From Lonicera japonica (lineage: Eukaryota; Streptophyta; Magnoliopsida; Dipsacales; Caprifoliaceae): a DNA stretch of 64,000 bases. A program made the translations under genes and the position numbers. The notes under the pieces are model-generated. The model had not been told where the DNA came from, searched no databases, and saw only the letters and a program-made list of their open reading frames with translations. Where the stretch lies: positions 29,289,601 through 29,353,600 of the forward strand of contig CM038470.1 of NCBI GenBank assembly GCA_021464415.1. Direction: 5' to 3'. This document shows, piece after piece, positions 60,701 through 64,000 of this stretch. Within the stretch, counting starts at the first letter, position 1; every line of letters starts with the position of its first letter.

Positions 60701-62049
60701 AAGGAGGGACCCTTACGGTAAGAATTGGTTATAGAATCAAATAATCTCTCTCATTCCTGGGGCGCTATTGACCAGATTTTAACACTTAAGGAGGTGTAAA
60801 ATTAGAAATTAATTAATTTTCTTTTCCTTTTAGACTTATTTTGGTTGGATTGTAATCCCATGACTTATGAATTTACGTTTTTTTTTCCTTTTATGTCTGG
60901 TTTCCTTGTTTGAGTTCTTGCACCGCCTATCTAAACTAAAGGCATGTCTTTAGACCTTTTTTCCCCCTCTTTTACTTGGTCCTGCACCAAGAAAATTTAT
61001 AGAGTTTGCTCTATTTACATATTGTCCATTTTGGGGGCTGGATAAAACAGGGATTCAGGAAGATTGACTCGGACCGTTGGGAATTCGCAAATGAATTTTT
61101 TCTGAGAGGTCAAAAGCACTTGCTCAAGAGTATTATCCGCCGAAAACCGGTCCATGGACATAATCAACGTCCCCAACAATCCAACGGTGAGAATTCAGTC
61201 GGTCCTTGTGTTGAGGTTGGGAAATTTGGCCTCGAGGAAGAGGTTGAGAGGCTAAAAAGGGACAAGAACGTGCTTATGCAAGAGCTAGTGAGGCTAAGGC
61301 AGCAGCAACAAACCACCGATAATCAATTGCAAAAAGTAGTACAACGCCTTCAGGGGATGGAGCAACGGCAACAACAAATGATGTCGTTCTTGGCAAAGGC
61401 TGCTAATAGCCCCAGCTTTCTGGCACAATTTGTACAGCAGCAGAACGAGGGCAACAAAAAACGGAGGCTTAGGCAGGACGGTGTGGTGTCGGTTGATCAA
61501 TCTGTGGGTCCCCCCGATGGACAGATCATCAAGTACCAGCCGTTGATATTAGAGGGTGGTCAGCAGTTGGGAACCATAGACAATGGTTCTGATGGTTTCT
61601 TAATTAGTGACTTCTCTTCACCACCATCTGACGCAATAGATATTGTGGGTTCTTCTACTAGTACCACGGGGGTTACGATTCACGAGGTCCCACCCACCTC
61701 TGGGCAATCCTATTTGCCGAGCAATCATATCCCCGAAGAAAATTTTGTGGGACCCGAAACAGAAAACGGTGCTGTTCTTGCTCCAAACTCATTAGAATTT
61801 GGGAATTTCTCTCCTGATACCGAGATTGAATGGAACGATTCTTTGCTGGATGATATATTTTCAACTGAAGCCTCATGGGAACAGTTTCTCATGCCGAGCC
61901 CACAAGCCGTAGATGGTGAGCCGTTGGAATCAATGGCTTCAGCAGAGGAAAATGAATCCAAGCCATTGGAAAATGGTTCGTCAAAGGACCAAATGTCACA
62001 GCTTACGGAACAGATGGGGCTTTTGAGACCGGATACTAAAAATGTTTGA
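54754..62049 (+). CDS. HSFA1: Class A1 heat-shock transcription factor
   Basis: Two exons, 54754-55041 and 61051-62049, 428 aa. The splice falls inside the DNA-binding domain between NTY and GFRKID, the conserved HSF intron position, and the join is in phase. The N-terminus is Pro/Ala/Ser-rich (to about 40). The DNA-binding domain covers about 45-138 ([11 protein letters not shown] to [10 protein letters not shown]). The HR-A/B coiled coil, with the long class A insert, is at about 163-235. The bipartite-type basic cluster KKRRLRQ is near 247. An AHA-like acidic/aromatic activation segment includes WEQFL, and the C-terminal export-type motif is LTEQMGLL. Known for the family: HsfA1 proteins are master activators of heat-shock genes, trimerise on HSE sites and are held in check by HSP70/90. 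At 428 aa it is somewhat short for A1. The 6009-bp intron is unusually long and full of mobile sequence. Confidence 0.95.
55251..55286. repeat. Perfect 15-bp hairpin in HSFA1 intron
   Basis: CTTAATGCCGAATTT (55251-55265) and its exact complement (55272-55286) are separated by a six-base loop. It may be the centre of an old foldback element or a structured intronic RNA. Confidence 0.9.
56617..56789 (+). mobile_element. tRNA-derived SINE, 173 bp, in HSFA1 intron
   Basis: It is flanked by the 12-bp TSD TGCTAAGAAGCA (56605-56616 and 56790-56801). Box A is TGGCCTAGTGGTAAGGG near 56628; box B is CAAATTCGATTC near 56674. An A-rich tail (AAAAAAAG) precedes the right TSD. The arrangement is complete for a short plant SINE. 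Confidence 0.8.
57694..58000 (+). mobile_element. 5'-truncated LINE fragment in HSFA1 intron
   Basis: The 14-bp TSD AAGTGTATCCTTCA is perfect (57680-57693 and 58001-58014), and an A-run (57992-58000) ends the insert. The open frame (about 57682-57948) carries [17 protein letters not shown], which matches the zf-RVT-type C-terminal region of plant LINE reverse transcriptases. Only the last ~80 codons were inserted, as is usual after incomplete target-primed reverse transcription. Confidence 0.85.
59113..60051. repeat. Diverged direct duplication of ~420 bp in HSFA1 intron
   Basis: About 59113-59524 and about 59636-60051 match at an offset near 518-523 bases. Both run through CCCATTAGGGTGG, CTTCATGCCCTT/TTTCATGCCCTT, TTGGCTAGGCATG, GAGCTGCTAGTTGGGGAA and TTAATTGCTATG. 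Many substitutions and indels make it older than the duplication at 13951-15068. The function is unknown. Confidence 0.8.
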
Positions 62050-64000
62050 GAATTTTCAGTAAATGTACAATGTATGTGATATCACCCGAGGTAAGTACCG
62101 AAATTAGTGCATTAGTCTCTATTTATTTAGCTGTAAAAGAGCTGCTTATACTTGTTTGAACCTTTTCGCCCTTGCCTTTATCTTCAGCACAATGGGGACA
62201 GATTTTGGTTTTAAGTTTATCTAACCGCCTGGGGTGATGTTGGAGCTGACTCTCTCTCATGTGTTTTTTTTGTCTACGTCTTGTTTTGATAGAAAGAGAC
62301 CACAGTGGATGACTGGATGCTTAAATGGTTCATCTTTTGAGTTTCTCTTTGAAACTTTTGTAGATGATATTCTTGCACACCCGGCTTGTTTTTCACGGTG
62401 TTGTATTTTATGATTTTCCTAATAATATTTGTAGATCTATGTCATTATTTTGTTTATTTTGTGGTATTATTATTAATTTTTTTTCCTGACAAAACAAAGT
62501 TTTATTAGTTTTAGTACTAGACGATTACCTTTAACTATTTTTTTTTCGATTTTAGAACTATGGGTAGTTATACTGATAAATAAGTATATATTTATGTTAA
62601 AATGAAATTAGGTATAAGGGCATAAAAGGGAAAAGCCAACAATTAGTTGGTTATATCTCAAGATGTGCTCATATCTCCATTGTTTGGTATATGAACTAGC
62701 TATCTTGAGTAGGGTGCATATAATTCATGGCTTTCTAGTTTGCGTCTTGTAACATTGATCTCATATGAAAACACATAAAACAGCCCAAAGTGGGAGAAAC
62801 AAAAAATGAGTTGTTAATATTTTATACAATAGTTATATAATTATATTAAATTTCATTACCCTATCAATATGGACTGTTAATTATTGTTATTCTAATGCAG
62901 AACAAAAATGATCAGGTATTTGTGAAAGAAAGGGAGTTTTGTTAGAAGAAAATGTTTGCGGGAATCCTCTTAGCTTTCCCCTATTTGAAATGGAAATGGA
63001 TATAGTCATATAGAGAATCTTCCTTTCCTAAGAATCTTGGATTCGCTTGCAAAACCAACCAAACGTTGGAATCTTGGAGGAAGGGGAGTTTAGGATTTCA
63101 GGAAAGCTCCAAGAATTAACCAAATGGACCCTTATAGCTAGGAAGAGGGCTTTGGCGTTGGGAATTGGCTTTTAACCTAGGAATTCAGGTGAAGATAAAT
63201 TGCTGGATAGCTGGATAAGTGGAGGAAAGTATTGCATGTTGGAAAGGGGTAGACTGATCTTTGGTTGGTTTGGTCTTAAGTCGGAAAATAAGGAGCTACC
63301 CCTGTTCTTTTGGTATGGTGTTTTGTGCTTAGGAGAGGCATTTATGGGTTGTAGTCACAGTTTTATTTGTTGCATTTTGTGTTTAGGAAAAGGTAATATT
63401 TGTCTCATGCTTTTTAGTCCCATTTTCTTTAAGGTGTGTCGAGCTGTTGAGGTGCTGGAAAGATATGGACTAAAAACACACAAACCAGTTATTTTGCATG
63501 TCCTCTTTCTTGAACTGAGTATATTATTAAACTCACCTAACATGTAGCATTGATTGAGCGAAGCCACTCCTTTCGTTCTTTTTCATGATTGCTTGTAACT
63601 TTATTGCTTTGTAAATTTTCCACTTTGGTAGCCAAATGAAAATTTGATGGGGATTGTCTTATGAATTTTACAGATAGAATTTCTCTAACCCTATCAAGAA
63701 GAGTTTGAGATAGTTCTTGTCATTGCAATGTCAGTCGGATCTTTAATACCGGAAATTTGATCAGGGATGAAATACGTTAAAGTTGTTAATACATTTCTTT
63801 CGCCCCTCCCTTTTCTATAGAACCATCGTTTGAGGGGGAGGAGGTATGGCAAACATACAACACACTCTAATCATCTGGGCAAGCCCCGGTTTCTTAAGAA
63901 TGGAATAATGCAGGAACACCCCTTTAATTATCCATCACCTTTTCATGTTGTCTCGTTTTTTTTTTTTTGCTGTTTACTGATATTTTGTGCAAGTATTATC
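62050..64000. other. HSFA1 3' flank and intergenic sequence
   Basis: The first few hundred bases are probably HSFA1 3'UTR; the poly(A) site is not determinable. Near 62930-63135 the text GGAATCTTGGAGG and ACCAAATGGACCCTTA resembles decayed MITE ends. A 115-codon open frame at 63200-63547 shows no recognisable domain and I do not call it a gene. Confidence 0.4.

Noticed and set aside
61006..61050. Starting HSFA1 exon 2 translation at 61006
   Set aside because: The acceptor AG at 61049-61050 precedes GFRKID, the known junction within the DNA-binding domain, so codons before it are intron.
63200..63547. 115-codon open frame at the right end of the window
   Set aside because: It is Cys/Leu/Phe-rich with no recognisable family or splice partners; probably chance.
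1..64000. CRISPR array, operons, or bacterial-type signals
   Set aside because: The window is plant nuclear DNA. The repeats found are tandem, inverted or transposon-related, with none of the regular spacer structure.

Overview
This is nuclear DNA of a eudicot plant. It is AT-rich, the genes have GT-AG introns, there is a nuclear-type tRNA-Trp, the four host genes match plant families, and transposons are dense. I assign no species. All coordinates and alignments were read by eye, with no database search.

Four protein-coding host genes can be reconstructed exon by exon. (1) A TVP38/TMEM64 (VTT, 'SNARE-associated Golgi') membrane protein lies at 3226-7189 on +, with 4 exons and 274 aa. (2) A class II trehalose-6-phosphate synthase-like protein lies at 8195-12326 on -, with 3 exons and 865 aa. 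(3) RAD1, a subunit of the 9-1-1 DNA-damage clamp, lies at 23229-29317 on -, with 7 exons; it carries a one-base deletion in exon 2 that breaks the frame. (4) A class A1 heat-shock transcription factor lies at 54754-62049 on +, with 2 exons, 428 aa and a 6-kb intron. A tRNA-Trp(CCA) gene sits just past the RAD1 3' end.

The rest is mostly mobile DNA, much of it with readable termini and target-site duplications (TSDs). There are three Mutator-like elements with 9-bp TSDs (1079-1773, 38018-38972, 51077-52347) and a hAT-like element with an 8-bp TSD (17606-18146). A 6.45-kb PIF/Harbinger element (30290-36743, TSD TAA) carries a decayed transposase and a nested LTR-like insertion, and several Harbinger/Tourist-type MITEs lie inside gene introns. 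There are also a SINE and a 5'-truncated LINE with TSDs, foldback elements and several tandem duplications.

The most striking locus is an endogenous plant pararetrovirus (caulimovirid, florendovirus-like organisation) at about 39572-47803, flanked by a 137-bp direct duplication of host DNA. It holds a viral promoter region, an inverted capsid/zinc-knuckle fragment, then a forward copy running through capsid, zinc knuckle, protease, reverse transcriptase/RNase H, a second ORF, a second promoter region, the tRNA-Met primer-binding site and the first codons of the polyprotein. The two capsid fragments form a nearly perfect 1.86-kb inverted repeat with a 47-nt loop directly downstream of a viral promoter. 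That is a layout expected to make hairpin RNA and so possibly siRNAs against the virus.
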